From Streptomyces camelliae (GTDB lineage Bacteria > Actinomycetota > Actinomycetes > Streptomycetales > Streptomycetaceae), in contig NZ_CP115300.1 in NCBI RefSeq assembly GCF_027625935.1, forward strand, positions 7,502,001 to 7,566,000: a stretch of 64,000 bases of DNA. Reading direction: 5' to 3'. The notes below the pieces were generated by a model. That model was not told the DNA's origin and made no database searches. It saw only the letters and a list, made by a program, of their open reading frames with translations. The translations under genes and the position numbers were made by a program. Below, one piece after another: positions 38,361 to 46,992 of the stretch (positions are counted from its first letter, which is position 1; each line of letters starts with the position of its first letter).

Positions 38361-39445
38361 GCGTCCTCCAACTGGTCCTCGCCGCGCTGCTCGTGCTCGC
38401 CAACGGCTTCTTCGTCGGCGCCGAGTTCGCGCTCGTCTCCGTCCGCCGCAGCCAGATCGAACCGCTCGGCACGGCCAGGGCCCGCCAGGTCCTCTACGGC
38501 CTGGAGCGCCTGCCCCAGATGATGGCCGCGGCCCAGTTCGGCATCACCGTGTGCTCCCTCACCCTGGGCGCCGTCGCTGAGCCGACGGTGGCGCATCTGC
38601 TGGAGCCCGTGTTCGAGGCGGTCCGCCTTCCCGAGGGCGTGATCCACCCCCTGGGCTATGTGATCGCGCTCGCCGGTGTGGTCTTCTTCCACCTGGTCAT
38701 CGGTGAGATGGTGCCGAAGAACCTTGCGATGGCGGCCCCCGAGAAGGCGGCCCTGTGGCTGAGCCCCGGCCTGGTGGCGTTCGCCCGCCTGTGCAAGCCG
38801 ATCACGGTGGCCCTGGGGGCCTGTGCCCAGGCCATCCTCCGCCTCTTCCGGGTCGAACCCAAGGACGAGGTGGAGGCTGTGGTGACGAGCGAGCAGCTCA
38901 ACCGCCTCCTGGAGGACTCCGGCCAGGCCGGTCTCCTCGACCCCGAGGAGCAGGAACGCCTGGAGGACGCCCTGGAGCTGGGCTCCCACCCGGTGACGGA
39001 CGTCCTGCTGCGTCGCGAATCCCTGGTGACGGTGACCCCGTCGGTCACCCCGGGCGAGATCGTCGAGCTGACGGCCCGCACGGGCTACTCCCGCTTCCCG
39101 GTCTCGGCGACGGACAAGGGCCCCTTCATGGGGTACGTCCACGTGAAGGACGTCCTCGACCTGGAGCACTCCGACCGCGCCGTCCCGCAGCACGTCTGGC
39201 GCCCCATGGCCACCCTGCGGGCCGAGCTGCCCCTCGACGACGCCCTCACGGTCATGCGCCGGGCGGCCACGCACCTGGCCCAGGTCGCCGACGCCTCCGG
39301 CAAGGTGCTGGGTCTGGTGGCCCTGGAGGACGTACTGGAGCTGCTGGTGGGGGAGGTCCGGGATCCGGCGCACCGGGAGATGCCGGACGTGCAGCTGCTG
39401 GAGCCGAGGATCAGCGGGGAGCCGGAGGGAGTGCTCGCCAACTAG
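38357..39445 (+). CDS. CNNM/CBS membrane protein, second of a pair
   Basis: 362 residues from ATG 38357, overlapping the first gene (ATGA). It has the same CNNM domain (LQLVLAALLVLANGFFVGAEFALVSVRRSQIE; HLVIGEMVPKNLAMAAPEKAALW) and a CBS pair (HPVTDVLLRRESLVTVTPSVTPGEIVELTARTGYSRFPV; VADASGKVLGLVALEDVLELLVGEVRD) but ends before a CorC_HlyC domain, explaining its shorter length. The translational coupling of a long and a short form suggests a heterodimeric ion transporter (inference). A perfect bidirectional terminator follows. Confidence 0.92.
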   Translation: MSVLQLVLAALLVLANGFFVGAEFALVSVRRSQIEPLGTARARQVLYGLERLPQMMAAAQFGITVCSLTLGAVAEPTVAHLLEPVFEAVRLPEGVIHPLGYVIALAGVVFFHLVIGEMVPKNLAMAAPEKAALWLSPGLVAFARLCKPITVALGACAQAILRLFRVEPKDEVEAVVTSEQLNRLLEDSGQAGLLDPEEQERLEDALELGSHPVTDVLLRRESLVTVTPSVTPGEIVELTARTGYSRFPVSATDKGPFMGYVHVKDVLDLEHSDRAVPQHVWRPMATLRAELPLDDALTVMRRAATHLAQVADASGKVLGLVALEDVLELLVGEVRDPAHREMPDVQLLEPRISGEPEGVLAN

Positions 39446-39446
39446 C

Positions 39447-39480
39447 GGGTTGTGAGCGCCCTTCGGGGCGCTCACAACCC
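39447..39480. terminator. Bidirectional hairpin terminator
   Basis: Perfect 14-bp arms GGGTTGTGAGCGCC (39447-39460) and its complement (39467-39480) enclose CTTCGG. The last three codons of the minus-strand AAA gene lie within the right arm, so both convergent genes share it. Confidence 0.9.
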
Positions 39481-41334
39481 CGACGGATCCTGCGGCCCCC
39501 TCCCCGACAGCACCTCCCCGTACGCCTGCATCAGATCAGGCAGCCGCAGCGTCGCCAGATCCTCCCGGGACAGCGAGCCGAGATACGCCGACAACCGCAG
39601 ATCCCGGTAAGCACAGCTCTTCTCGTACAGCGTCCGCAGAAAGCGGCCGTTGCCCAGCTCGTCGATCCACCCCTGCTCGACCACGTGCCCGGCGATCGAC
39701 CGCAGTTCCTCCAGCGCCTCCTCGTCCCACATGTCCCCGTTCTCCGCCGCCAGCACCTTGCCGATCTCGCTGAGTTCCTGCGGGCGGTAGGAGGGGAAGT
39801 CGACACGGGTCGTGAAGCGGGAGGACAGCCCCGGGTTCGCCGCCAGCAGCCGGTCCATGCCCTCGGGATAGCCGGCCAGGATCACCACCAGGTGGTCCCG
39901 GTTGTCCTCGGCCCGCTTCAGCAGCACCTGCAGGGCCTCGTCGCCGTACGCGTCCCCCTTGCCGTAGCCGGAGTTGGACAGCGAGTACGCCTCGTCCACG
40001 AACAGCACGCCGCCGATCGCGGAGTCGATCAGCTCGTTGGCCTTCACGGCCGTCTGCCCGAGGTACTCGCCGACCAGGTCCGCCCGCTGGGCCTCGACCA
40101 GGTGGTCACCGCCGAGCAGGCCGAGCGCGTAGAAGACACGGCCGAGGATCCGGGCCACCGTGGTCTTCCCCGTCCCCGACGGGCCCGAGAAGACGAAGTG
40201 CCGCTTCGGCGGCTGCACCGGCAGTCCCTGCCCGGCCCGCAGCCGCGCCATGTTCAACTGCGCCGACAGCGCCTTCACCTGGCGTTTGACCGGTTCCAGC
40301 CCCACCATGCGCTCCAGCTCGGCGAGCGCCTCCTCCAGCAGGGCGGGATCGGTGGGCCCGGCCGGGATGGGCGAGGAGGGGGCGCCGGTCTTCACCCGTA
40401 CCGCGGGGTCGGTCACCGACGGCAGGGGGCCGGTCGGCAGATCCGGCTCCGTCAGCCGCAGATCACGGCCCTCGGTGCCGAAGAGCGGATCGAAGCCGTC
40501 CGGACCGTCCACGGTGTCCTGCCCGGCACCGGTCAGGCTGATCGCGGCGAGGTCGGCGGTGTCGTCGTACCCGTCGCCCTCGGCGATCGCCGCGAGCCGG
40601 GCCGAGGTGTCCATGAAGGCCGGGTCGACGCGGTGCACGGCCCGGTACAGCGGGTGCGCCGCCGCCGAGCGGCCGGTGCCCTCGTGCGCCCGAGCCAGCC
40701 AGTAGCGCAGCTCCTTGCGCTGCGGCTGCTCGCTGCGACAGCGCATCAGCGCCGCCGACAGCAGCGGCTCGGCCTGGCCGTACATCTCCAGCCGGACGCG
40801 GGCCATGCCGCCGAACAGTCCGGCCTCGATGCCGAGCAGGGGGTCGTCCAGCAGCGGGTCGGTGTGCCGGACCAGCTGGTCCCAGTCCTTGACCAGATAG
40901 GCGCGGCAGGCGTGCAGGAAGCGGACCTGGGGGTCGGTGTCGACCGGGGGCAGTCCGGCGAGCGCCCGGTCCAGCTCGGGCACGTGCCGGCCGTCCAACC
41001 AGTGCGAGGCGTGGGCCAGCAGCAGATCGCGCGGGCTCTCCAGCACCGGCTGCACCCACCAGCCCAGCCAGTACCAGGAGTTGAGGGCCCTGCGGTGCCG
41101 GGTGCGCTGCTCGCCGAAGCGGTCGCGGTGCCGGAACATCCGCAGCAGCGCGGTCGTCGTGTCGACCCGGAGCGCGTGCAGGCCGAGCCAGCCGTCCGCC
41201 ATCCCCGGATCCATCCGCACCGCGGTGCGGAACTCCTCCTCCGCCTGCGGATAGGCACCCATCGTGTAGGCGTCCACCCCGCGCAGCCAGGCGAGGTCGG
41301 CCGGGGCGTCGGGGCCCTGCGTGCCGAAGTCCAT
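39472..41334 (-). CDS. AAA ATPase of the CbbX/EccA type with N-terminal TPR region
   Basis: 620 residues from ATG 41334, preceded by GGGGGA. Residues 1-300 form helical TPR-like repeats (GVDAYTMGAYPQAEEEFRTAVRMDPGMADGWLGLHAL; KELRYWLARAHEGTGRSAAAHPLYRAVHRVDPAF). The AAA domain follows near residue 345: Walker A GPSGTGKTT (about 380), Walker B VLFVDEAYSLSNSG and ARG-containing LSSRFTTRVDFPSY. This architecture matches EccA of type VII (ESX) secretion and CbbX-like remodelling ATPases. No EccB-E, EsxA/B or Rubisco genes are nearby, so it is an orphan here and its partner is unknown. Confidence 0.88.
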   Translation of the reverse strand: MDFGTQGPDAPADLAWLRGVDAYTMGAYPQAEEEFRTAVRMDPGMADGWLGLHALRVDTTTALLRMFRHRDRFGEQRTRHRRALNSWYWLGWWVQPVLESPRDLLLAHASHWLDGRHVPELDRALAGLPPVDTDPQVRFLHACRAYLVKDWDQLVRHTDPLLDDPLLGIEAGLFGGMARVRLEMYGQAEPLLSAALMRCRSEQPQRKELRYWLARAHEGTGRSAAAHPLYRAVHRVDPAFMDTSARLAAIAEGDGYDDTADLAAISLTGAGQDTVDGPDGFDPLFGTEGRDLRLTEPDLPTGPLPSVTDPAVRVKTGAPSSPIPAGPTDPALLEEALAELERMVGLEPVKRQVKALSAQLNMARLRAGQGLPVQPPKRHFVFSGPSGTGKTTVARILGRVFYALGLLGGDHLVEAQRADLVGEYLGQTAVKANELIDSAIGGVLFVDEAYSLSNSGYGKGDAYGDEALQVLLKRAEDNRDHLVVILAGYPEGMDRLLAANPGLSSRFTTRVDFPSYRPQELSEIGKVLAAENGDMWDEEALEELRSIAGHVVEQGWIDELGNGRFLRTLYEKSCAYRDLRLSAYLGSLSREDLATLRLPDLMQAYGEVLSGRGPQDPSGL

Positions 41335-41763
41335 CCGTCCCCCCACAGACCGTGCCCCCGTGGTTCACCACCGGGCGGACGCCCGGGGCCGCCGCGGTCG
41401 AACCGCCGTGCCGCGGACCGGAGTTGCAGGTGCGCGAGGCAGCCGCCCGTAGGTCGCACCGAGGGCATCGTACCTGCGGTACGACCGCGTACCGAAGGGT
41501 GCCGTACCCGCCGTTTGACGAGGTGGAAGCAGACAGGGCGCACGCGTTTTCGTGACCCAGGGTGAGCGGATCGGTGCGTGGGGCGCCCGAAAAGGTGTCT
41601 ATGGGCAGAACGAAGCCCCCGGTCACGGGGGAACAACCGGGGGCTTCGCGTCGGTGGGCGGTTCCGAAGGACCGCACATTGAGAACGTAAGACCTGTACG
41701 GGCCCCCGGTCAAGCGGAGTTGAGGCACTTCGGGAAGTTCACCCGCGGGGTTCCTTCACAACT
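41335..41763. other. 429-bp intergenic region with hairpins and a minus-strand promoter candidate
   Basis: No protein-coding frame is convincing. The region holds the leader of the AAA gene at its left, a strong hairpin at 41611-41648, a second hairpin at 41659-41676 (GCGGTTCC/GGACCGC) and promoter-like hexamers at 41685-41713 on the minus strand. Confidence 0.6.
41611..41678 (-). ncRNA. Candidate small RNA or leader attenuator
   Basis: On the minus strand TTGACC (41708-41713) and TTACGT (41685-41690) are 17 bp apart. The transcript would begin near 41678, form a GCGGTCC hairpin and end in a 13-bp perfect stem (41611-41623 with 41636-41648). It lies 277 bp before the AAA gene and 116 bp after the kinase stop, so it could instead be the kinase terminator. 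Confidence 0.35.
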
Positions 41764-42384
41764 TCACCACAATGCGGAGGACTCGTCACTCTGGGTCATG
41801 TTCTGGTCCGGTCCAGCGGTTGACCCGGGCCCCGGCAGCACCTCGTACCCCTCCGGTGTCTGCGTCACCAGGAGATCGGCATGGGGGCGCGAGGGGTCAG
41901 CGGCGAAGTGTGCGCGCTCCGCCTCGACCCAGCCGTCCCAGAACTCCCGCTGTTCCGCCCCGTCCCGCAGCCGGCCGCGCGTCCAGGATTCCTCCCTCGG
42001 CAGCTCCATCCACAGCAGCCGGGCCAGGTGCGGCCGCAGCGCGCGCCGGCCGGCACCGACGCCCTCCAGTACGACCACGGGCGCGGCCGGCAGCGGCAGC
42101 GGCGGACCGAAGGCGCGGGCCCGCCAGTCGTAGGGGGTGTAGTGCGCGCTCTCGCCACGGGCGAGCGGGCGGATCACCTGGGCCAGGAGGCGGTCGGTCC
42201 ACTCGAAGAGCTGTTCGTGGCTGGAGATGTCGTCGAGACGCAGCACCGGCGCCCCGCCGAGGGCCGCGGCCAAGTGCCCGGCGAACGTGGACTTTCCGGA
42301 GCCGGCGTGCCCGTCGACGCCGATCAGCCGGACCGGGCCGAGGGAGGGGGGAAGCCGGCGCAGCCGGGTGGCGAGGTCGCGAAT
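41764..42384 (-). CDS. Uridine-kinase-like P-loop protein, start codon unclear
   Basis: The open frame runs from the stop at 41764 back to an in-frame stop at 42454-42456. It reads IIRDLATRLRRLPPSLG, then VRLIGVDGHAGSGKSTFAGHLAAALGGAPVLRLDDI, a Walker A and a following acidic motif of nucleoside/uridine kinases. Later segments HYTPYDWRARAFG and VVVLEGVGAGRRALRPHLARLLWMELPREESW fit that family. No ATG, GTG or TTG occurs in frame before the P-loop; the first is TTG 42271-42273, inside the domain. I placed the start at ATT 42382-42384, a rare but known start codon, only as the most reasonable choice. It may instead be damaged. Confidence 0.65.
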   Translation of the reverse strand: MRDLATRLRRLPPSLGPVRLIGVDGHAGSGKSTFAGHLAAALGGAPVLRLDDISSHEQLFEWTDRLLAQVIRPLARGESAHYTPYDWRARAFGPPLPLPAAPVVVLEGVGAGRRALRPHLARLLWMELPREESWTRGRLRDGAEQREFWDGWVEAERAHFAADPSRPHADLLVTQTPEGYEVLPGPGSTAGPDQNMTQSDESSALW

Positions 42385-42474
42385 GATGGGTCCCGGGGGT
42401 GGGTAGATGTGGGCGGTTTTCCGGAAACAGTGTAGTAGTGGTCGCGTTTTGAATCACCGGCTGGCAGCCAGTCA

Positions 42475-43560
42475 ATGGTTCGGATAAACATTCGTGAATC
42501 GCCTGACCGATATGTCGAATTCGGCGTTCCGGGTGTGCCCGCCGCTGAGTATGGTGCCTCCAGCGCAACCGCCGATGCGTCGTACGGGGACTGGCAGGGG
42601 GACATGGCCGCGGAGTTATTCGAGGGGCACTATGTGTGGCATCCGGCGGCCGACGACCGTGTGCTGGCGAGCGTATGCGTCGATGTGCGCGCCGGACGTT
42701 ATCGATACGCCTACGAGGCGCTCGCCGAGACGCGTTCCGACTTCGGCCTGCGCGCCCACCGCTCGCTGGTCCTCGCCTCCGAGGCCGCCGGCACCGATCT
42801 GGTCGAGCGCTGGCTCGCCGAGGAGCCGACCCCCGAGTCCGCGCTGATGTGGGCCCGGGTCGCGGTGCAGCGCGCGCTGCGGGCCGCCGACGCGCGCGAC
42901 GAACGCGCCGAGGCGCTGGAACGGATCGCCCTGACCGCCTGCGACCGTGCGGCCGCCCTGGCCCCCGCGGACCCCACCCCCTGGGCAGCCAAGCTCGCCA
43001 TGGCCCGGCTGCACCGGCTGCGCGACCCGGCCCCGCACGGCCTGCTCACCGCCCCGCCCGGCCCCTGGCGGCTGTTCGCGCATGTCCTCTCCCTGGACCC
43101 CTGGCACCGCGAGGCCCACCACCGCTTCCTGTCGTTCTTCTTCACCCGTCACGGCGGTTCCGTCAACGCGGCCTGGGACGTGGCCGCCTTCCTCAGTCAG
43201 CGAGCGCCCGCCGACTCCGCCCTGCGGCTGCTGCCCCTGGTCGCCCTGGTGGAGAGCTACAACCCGACCCAGCTGCTCGCCGACCGCGTCTGGGAACAGC
43301 CGCAGTGGCGCTCCACCGCGCTCGCGATCTACCAGAACTGGCTGCCCGCGGTGGCCGGTTACCGCTTCACCCCGGTGCTCGACCTCGCCTACCTCGCGCA
43401 CGCGCTGGTCATGGCCCAGCGCGAGTTCGAGGCCCGGGCGGTGTTCACGGCGATGGGCCCGTACGCCTCGCGCATGCCCTGGAGCGCCTTCGGTGACCCC
43501 GCCGAGCAGCTCTCCCGGGCCCGGCGCGCCTGCGGGCTGCCCGTCCCCGGAGGCGCCTGA
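42475..43560 (+). CDS. Conserved hypothetical protein with a TTA codon
   Basis: 361 residues from ATG 42475, or 318 from ATG 42604, which has a GGCAGGGGGGAC ribosome site and where good codon bias begins. I recognise no domain. It is rich in Ala, Arg and Trp with helical repeats reminiscent of TPR or Sel1 proteins (LERIALTACDRAAALAPADPTPWAAKLAMARLHRL; WHREAHHRFLSFFFTRHGGSVNAAWDVAAFLSQRAP). In both start choices Leu at 42616-42618 is TTA, so translation should need the BldA tRNA. The APC permease starts 42 bp downstream and may be co-transcribed. No signal peptide or membrane span is seen. Confidence 0.75.
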   Translation: MVRINIRESPDRYVEFGVPGVPAAEYGASSATADASYGDWQGDMAAELFEGHYVWHPAADDRVLASVCVDVRAGRYRYAYEALAETRSDFGLRAHRSLVLASEAAGTDLVERWLAEEPTPESALMWARVAVQRALRAADARDERAEALERIALTACDRAAALAPADPTPWAAKLAMARLHRLRDPAPHGLLTAPPGPWRLFAHVLSLDPWHREAHHRFLSFFFTRHGGSVNAAWDVAAFLSQRAPADSALRLLPLVALVESYNPTQLLADRVWEQPQWRSTALAIYQNWLPAVAGYRFTPVLDLAYLAHALVMAQREFEARAVFTAMGPYASRMPWSAFGDPAEQLSRARRACGLPVPGGA

Positions 43561-43602
43561 TCCGCACGTGCTCTGTCCCCCCCACCGAGAGAAAGGCGAC
43601 CA

Positions 43603-45105
43603 GTGCGTAAAGACTCGCTCGTACTCGACGACGACGCGACCCTGCATGCGATGGGTTATCCACGGAAACTCACCCGGCGTTTCCAGGCGTTCGACAATTT
43701 CGCGATCTCCTTCACCATCATCAATATCCTCTCGGGTATTTTCTCCTCCTTCGGATTCGGTATGGGTGCGGGCGGCCCCCGCATTCTCGTGTTCGGGTGG
43801 ATCGGCGTCTCGATCATGGTGCTGCTCATCGGCGCGGCCATGGCGGAAGTCGCCTCCGCCTATCCGACGAGCGGCGCCCTGTATTTCTCCGCCGGTAAAC
43901 TCGCCAAGCGGCACAAGGGCGCCTGGTCCTGGTTCACGGGCTGGCTGAACTTCGTGGGCCAGATCGGCGGCACCGCCGCCACCGGCTACGCGGCCGCCAC
44001 CTTCATCCAGGCCTTCGTGCGCCTTCAGTGGCCCTCGTACCAGCCGACCACCCATCAGACGGTGCTCATCACCGCGCTGATCATCGTGGTGCAGGGGCTC
44101 GCCAACACCTACACCGTCCAGCTCGTCGCCGTACTGAACCGTATTTCCGTGTGGTGGCTGCTGGTCGGACTCGTCGTGATCGTGGGCGCACTCATAGTGA
44201 TGCCCGATCATCATCAGTCCGCGTCGTTCGTGACGCATTTCGAGAACAACACCGGCTTCACGAGCGGACTTTACGGAGGCATGCTCGGTCTGCTGGTCAC
44301 CAGCTGGACCTTCACCGGGTTCGACGGCAGCTTCCACATGTCCGAGGAAACGGTTCACGCGACGGTCAACGCGCCCAAGGGGATCACCCGGTCCATCGGC
44401 TATTCGGCGATCACCGGTCTGATCCTGATGCTGGCACTGGTCTACAGCATTGGCGACTACGCCAAGGTGGCCTCTTCCGACGCGCCGCCCGTCGAGATCC
44501 TCATCGACGGCCTCGGCCTCGGCACCGCCAAGGTGATGCTCCTCATCGTCATCGGCGCGATGCTCTTCTGCGGTCTCGCCAACCTCACCAGCAACACCCG
44601 GCAGATCTTCGCCTTCTCCCGGGACGGCGCGATGCCCGGCTCGCGCTGGTGGCACTCGGTCTCGACGCGCACCCGTACGCCCGTGAAGGCGGTGTGGCTC
44701 GCGGTGGTGTGCTCACTGGCCCTGGTGCTGCCCGGCTGGTGGTCCCACACGGCGTTCACCGCGATCGTCAGCGTCAACGTCGTCGGTCTCTTCCTCGCCT
44801 ACGCCGTGCCGATCTTCCTGCGGCTGCGGCTCGGCGACGCGTTCGAGCCGGGCCCGTGGCACCTGGGCCGCTGGGGCCGTCCGGTCGGCTGGCTCGCGGT
44901 GATCTGGATCCTCCTCAGCAGCGTCCTGTTCATGCTGCCGCAGGCCTCGCCGATCACCGTCGACTCCTTCAACTACGCGCCGATCGCCCTCGCCGTCGTC
45001 CTGCTCGTGGCCACGGTGTGGTGGTTCGCCACGGCCCGCCGCCGCTTCCAGGGACCGGTCAGCTACGGCCGCCCCGACGAGGTGGCGGCGATGGATCTCG
45101 TCTGA
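43603..45105 (+). CDS. APC-superfamily amino acid permease (GABA/choline-permease-like)
   Basis: 500 residues from GTG 43603 with GAGAAAGG upstream. About twelve spans are visible. The region RRFQAFDNFAISFTIINILSGIFSSFGFGMGAGGPRILVFGWIGVSIMVLL and TSWTFTGFDGSFHMSEETVHATVNAPKGITRSIGYSAITG are typical of the fungal-GABA-permease-like ACT/BAT branch of APC carriers. The 5' part uses ATT, AAT, TTT and GGT codons more often than its neighbours. The substrate is probably an amino acid or amine. The preceding TTA-containing gene may put it under developmental control. Confidence 0.9.
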   Translation: MRKDSLVLDDDATLHAMGYPRKLTRRFQAFDNFAISFTIINILSGIFSSFGFGMGAGGPRILVFGWIGVSIMVLLIGAAMAEVASAYPTSGALYFSAGKLAKRHKGAWSWFTGWLNFVGQIGGTAATGYAAATFIQAFVRLQWPSYQPTTHQTVLITALIIVVQGLANTYTVQLVAVLNRISVWWLLVGLVVIVGALIVMPDHHQSASFVTHFENNTGFTSGLYGGMLGLLVTSWTFTGFDGSFHMSEETVHATVNAPKGITRSIGYSAITGLILMLALVYSIGDYAKVASSDAPPVEILIDGLGLGTAKVMLLIVIGAMLFCGLANLTSNTRQIFAFSRDGAMPGSRWWHSVSTRTRTPVKAVWLAVVCSLALVLPGWWSHTAFTAIVSVNVVGLFLAYAVPIFLRLRLGDAFEPGPWHLGRWGRPVGWLAVIWILLSSVLFMLPQASPITVDSFNYAPIALAVVLLVATVWWFATARRRFQGPVSYGRPDEVAAMDLV

Positions 45106-45112
45106 CCTCGCA

Positions 45113-45138
45113 CACCCCGCGCCCCCAGGGGTGCGGGG
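45113..45138 (+). terminator. Weak hairpin after the permease
   Basis: CACCCC (45113-45118) can pair with GGGGTG (45128-45133), or CCCCGC (45115-45120) with GCGGGG (45133-45138). The adjoining AGGGGTGCGGGGAACCGTGC resembles part of the interspersed repeat. Confidence 0.4.
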
Positions 45139-45282
45139 AACCGTGCTTCACCAGAGGCCCAGACCAATATTCATCGCGCGCCATGCGCCGAAGTGCTGGC
45201 AGGGCCATGCCGCCTGCTCCATAGTTGGGCGGACCACGCATCGCACCCGGCCCGACCCGGACACCTGGGGGTAACCGCGCCC

Positions 45283-46671
45283 ATGAGCAGAGCCCAGCAG
45301 CCGTCCCGCAGAACCGTCCTCACCGCCGCCGCAGCGGGCGCCGCCGCGGTCGTGGCCTGCACGACGACCTCCGCCGCCGAAGCCGCGCAGCGCACCGTCG
45401 CCGAAACCGCGCGGCGCACCGCCGACGACCCCGCGCAGGCCCGCCCGATCGACTACCACGCCTGGACCACGTACCACGAGTGGCGCCTCGGCGCCGCCCA
45501 GGGCGTCCGGGCCGTCGCCGGCGCCCGCCCCGGTGTCGTGATCGGCACCCCCGCCGGCCGCACCGACTACACAGACCCGCACACCGGCACGACCGCCACC
45601 TGGGAGTACGCCGTCTGGACCGCGCCGGTCCACGTGCTCACCGCCCCCGCCACCGAGGTCGTCGCCTCCTGGAACGCCCACACACCCGCCGGCACCTGGC
45701 TCCAGGTCGAACTCCAGGGGACGTACTCCGACGGCACCGCCACCCCCTGGTACGTGATGGGCCGCTGGGCGGCCGGCGACCAGGACATCAAGCGGACCTC
45801 GGTGGACGGCCAGGGCGACGGAAAGAGCGCCATCTCGACCGACACCTTCGCCATCGACGACGCCGGCACCGGTCTGCGCCTGACGTCGTACCGGCTGCGC
45901 CTGACCCTCTACCGCGAGCCCGGCACCCAGCTGACCCCCACCGTCTGGCGGCTCGGCGCCATGGGCTCCGACATCCCCGACCGGTTCACCGTCCCCGCCT
46001 CCGTCCCCGGCCTCGCCCGGGAGCTGATCGTCCCGCGCTACTCGCAGGAGATCCACAAGGGCCAGTACCCGCAGTACGACAACGGCGGCGAGGCCTGGTG
46101 CAGCCCCACCTCCTCGCAGATGATCATCGAGTACTGGGGCGGCCGGCTCACCCCCGAGCAGCTCGCCTGGGTCGACCCCTCCTACGCCGACCCGCAGGTC
46201 GACCACGCGGCCCGCTTCACCTACGACTACCAGTACGAGGGCTGCGGCAACTGGCCGTTCAACGCGGCCTACGCGGCCACCTTCGACGGCATCCAGGGCG
46301 TGGTCACCCGGCTCGCCTCGCTCACCGACCTGGAGACGCTGATCGGGGCCGGTATCCCGGCCATGACGTCCCAGTCGTTCCTGAAGACCGAGCTGACCGG
46401 CGCCGGCTACGGCACCTCCGGCCATCTGATGACCGTCATCGGCTTCACCGCGGACGGCGACGTCATCGCCAACGACCCGGCCTCGCCGAGCGACGACGCC
46501 GTACGACGGGTCTATCCGCGGCGGGAGTTCGAGAACATCTGGCTGAGGACCAAGCGGTACAACGCCTCCGGCAAGGTCGTCTCCGGCACCGGGGGAGTCT
46601 GCTACCTCTACTTCCCGGCCCACCCGACCCCGCACCAGCGCAAGGCGCTCGCGGCGGTGGGGGTGTGCTGA
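45283..46671 (+). CDS. Tat-exported C39-like peptidase
   Basis: 462 residues from ATG 45283. The N-terminus has a twin-arginine signal (PSRRTVLTAAAAGAAAVVA) followed by an alanine-rich cleavage region. Residues about 50-230 form a beta-rich domain of unknown role (WNAHTPAGTWLQVELQGTYSDG). Residues 250-460 match the C39-like peptidase family: Cys273 in GEAWCSPTSSQMIIEYWGG, His381 in SGHLMTVIGF and the acidic NDPAS segment. It should act outside the cell as a cysteine peptidase. It is a single gene with no transporter beside it. Confidence 0.88.
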   Translation: MSRAQQPSRRTVLTAAAAGAAAVVACTTTSAAEAAQRTVAETARRTADDPAQARPIDYHAWTTYHEWRLGAAQGVRAVAGARPGVVIGTPAGRTDYTDPHTGTTATWEYAVWTAPVHVLTAPATEVVASWNAHTPAGTWLQVELQGTYSDGTATPWYVMGRWAAGDQDIKRTSVDGQGDGKSAISTDTFAIDDAGTGLRLTSYRLRLTLYREPGTQLTPTVWRLGAMGSDIPDRFTVPASVPGLARELIVPRYSQEIHKGQYPQYDNGGEAWCSPTSSQMIIEYWGGRLTPEQLAWVDPSYADPQVDHAARFTYDYQYEGCGNWPFNAAYAATFDGIQGVVTRLASLTDLETLIGAGIPAMTSQSFLKTELTGAGYGTSGHLMTVIGFTADGDVIANDPASPSDDAVRRVYPRREFENIWLRTKRYNASGKVVSGTGGVCYLYFPAHPTPHQRKALAAVGVC

Positions 46672-46758
46672 CCGTGTGAGCAAGCTCATCACCGCACAGG
46701 CCGTCGCGGGTGGCAAGGTGGACCAGTGGGTGGGGACCGTTCTGCACGTCCGACCTCT

Positions 46759-46911
46759 GTGAGTACCACCATGACCGCACACCCGGCCACCGCCACCCGC
46801 GCCCGCACCGGCGGCCCCAAGGAAGACGGCCCGAAGATCTTCGAGCACGTCATGGGCTGGGTCCTCGTCGCAGTGGTCGCGATGTTCGTGACCCAACTCG
46901 GACTGCTCTGA
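46759..46911 (+). CDS. Small single-span membrane protein
   Basis: 50 residues from GTG 46759, or 46 from ATG 46771. The C-terminal 25 residues form one membrane span ending at the stop (FEHVMGWVLVAVVAMFVTQLGLL). The N-terminal part is short and polar (TARARTGGPKEDGPK). Similar tiny proteins are found in Streptomyces next to TetR genes, but no function is known. It starts 87 bp after the peptidase and 82 bp before the TetR gene, so it could share a transcript with the latter. Confidence 0.65.
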   Translation: MSTTMTAHPATATRARTGGPKEDGPKIFEHVMGWVLVAVVAMFVTQLGLL

Positions 46912-46992
46912 ACCGATCCGCTCACGCGTACGGCATGTTCTGACATACTGCGGAGGTCCCGCCGACCGCCTGGAACAGGGTCGAAATTGACT

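Noticed and set aside
39472..41334. Type VII secretion locus
   Set aside because: Only an EccA-like ATPase is present; no EccB-E, MycP or WXG100 gene lies in the window.
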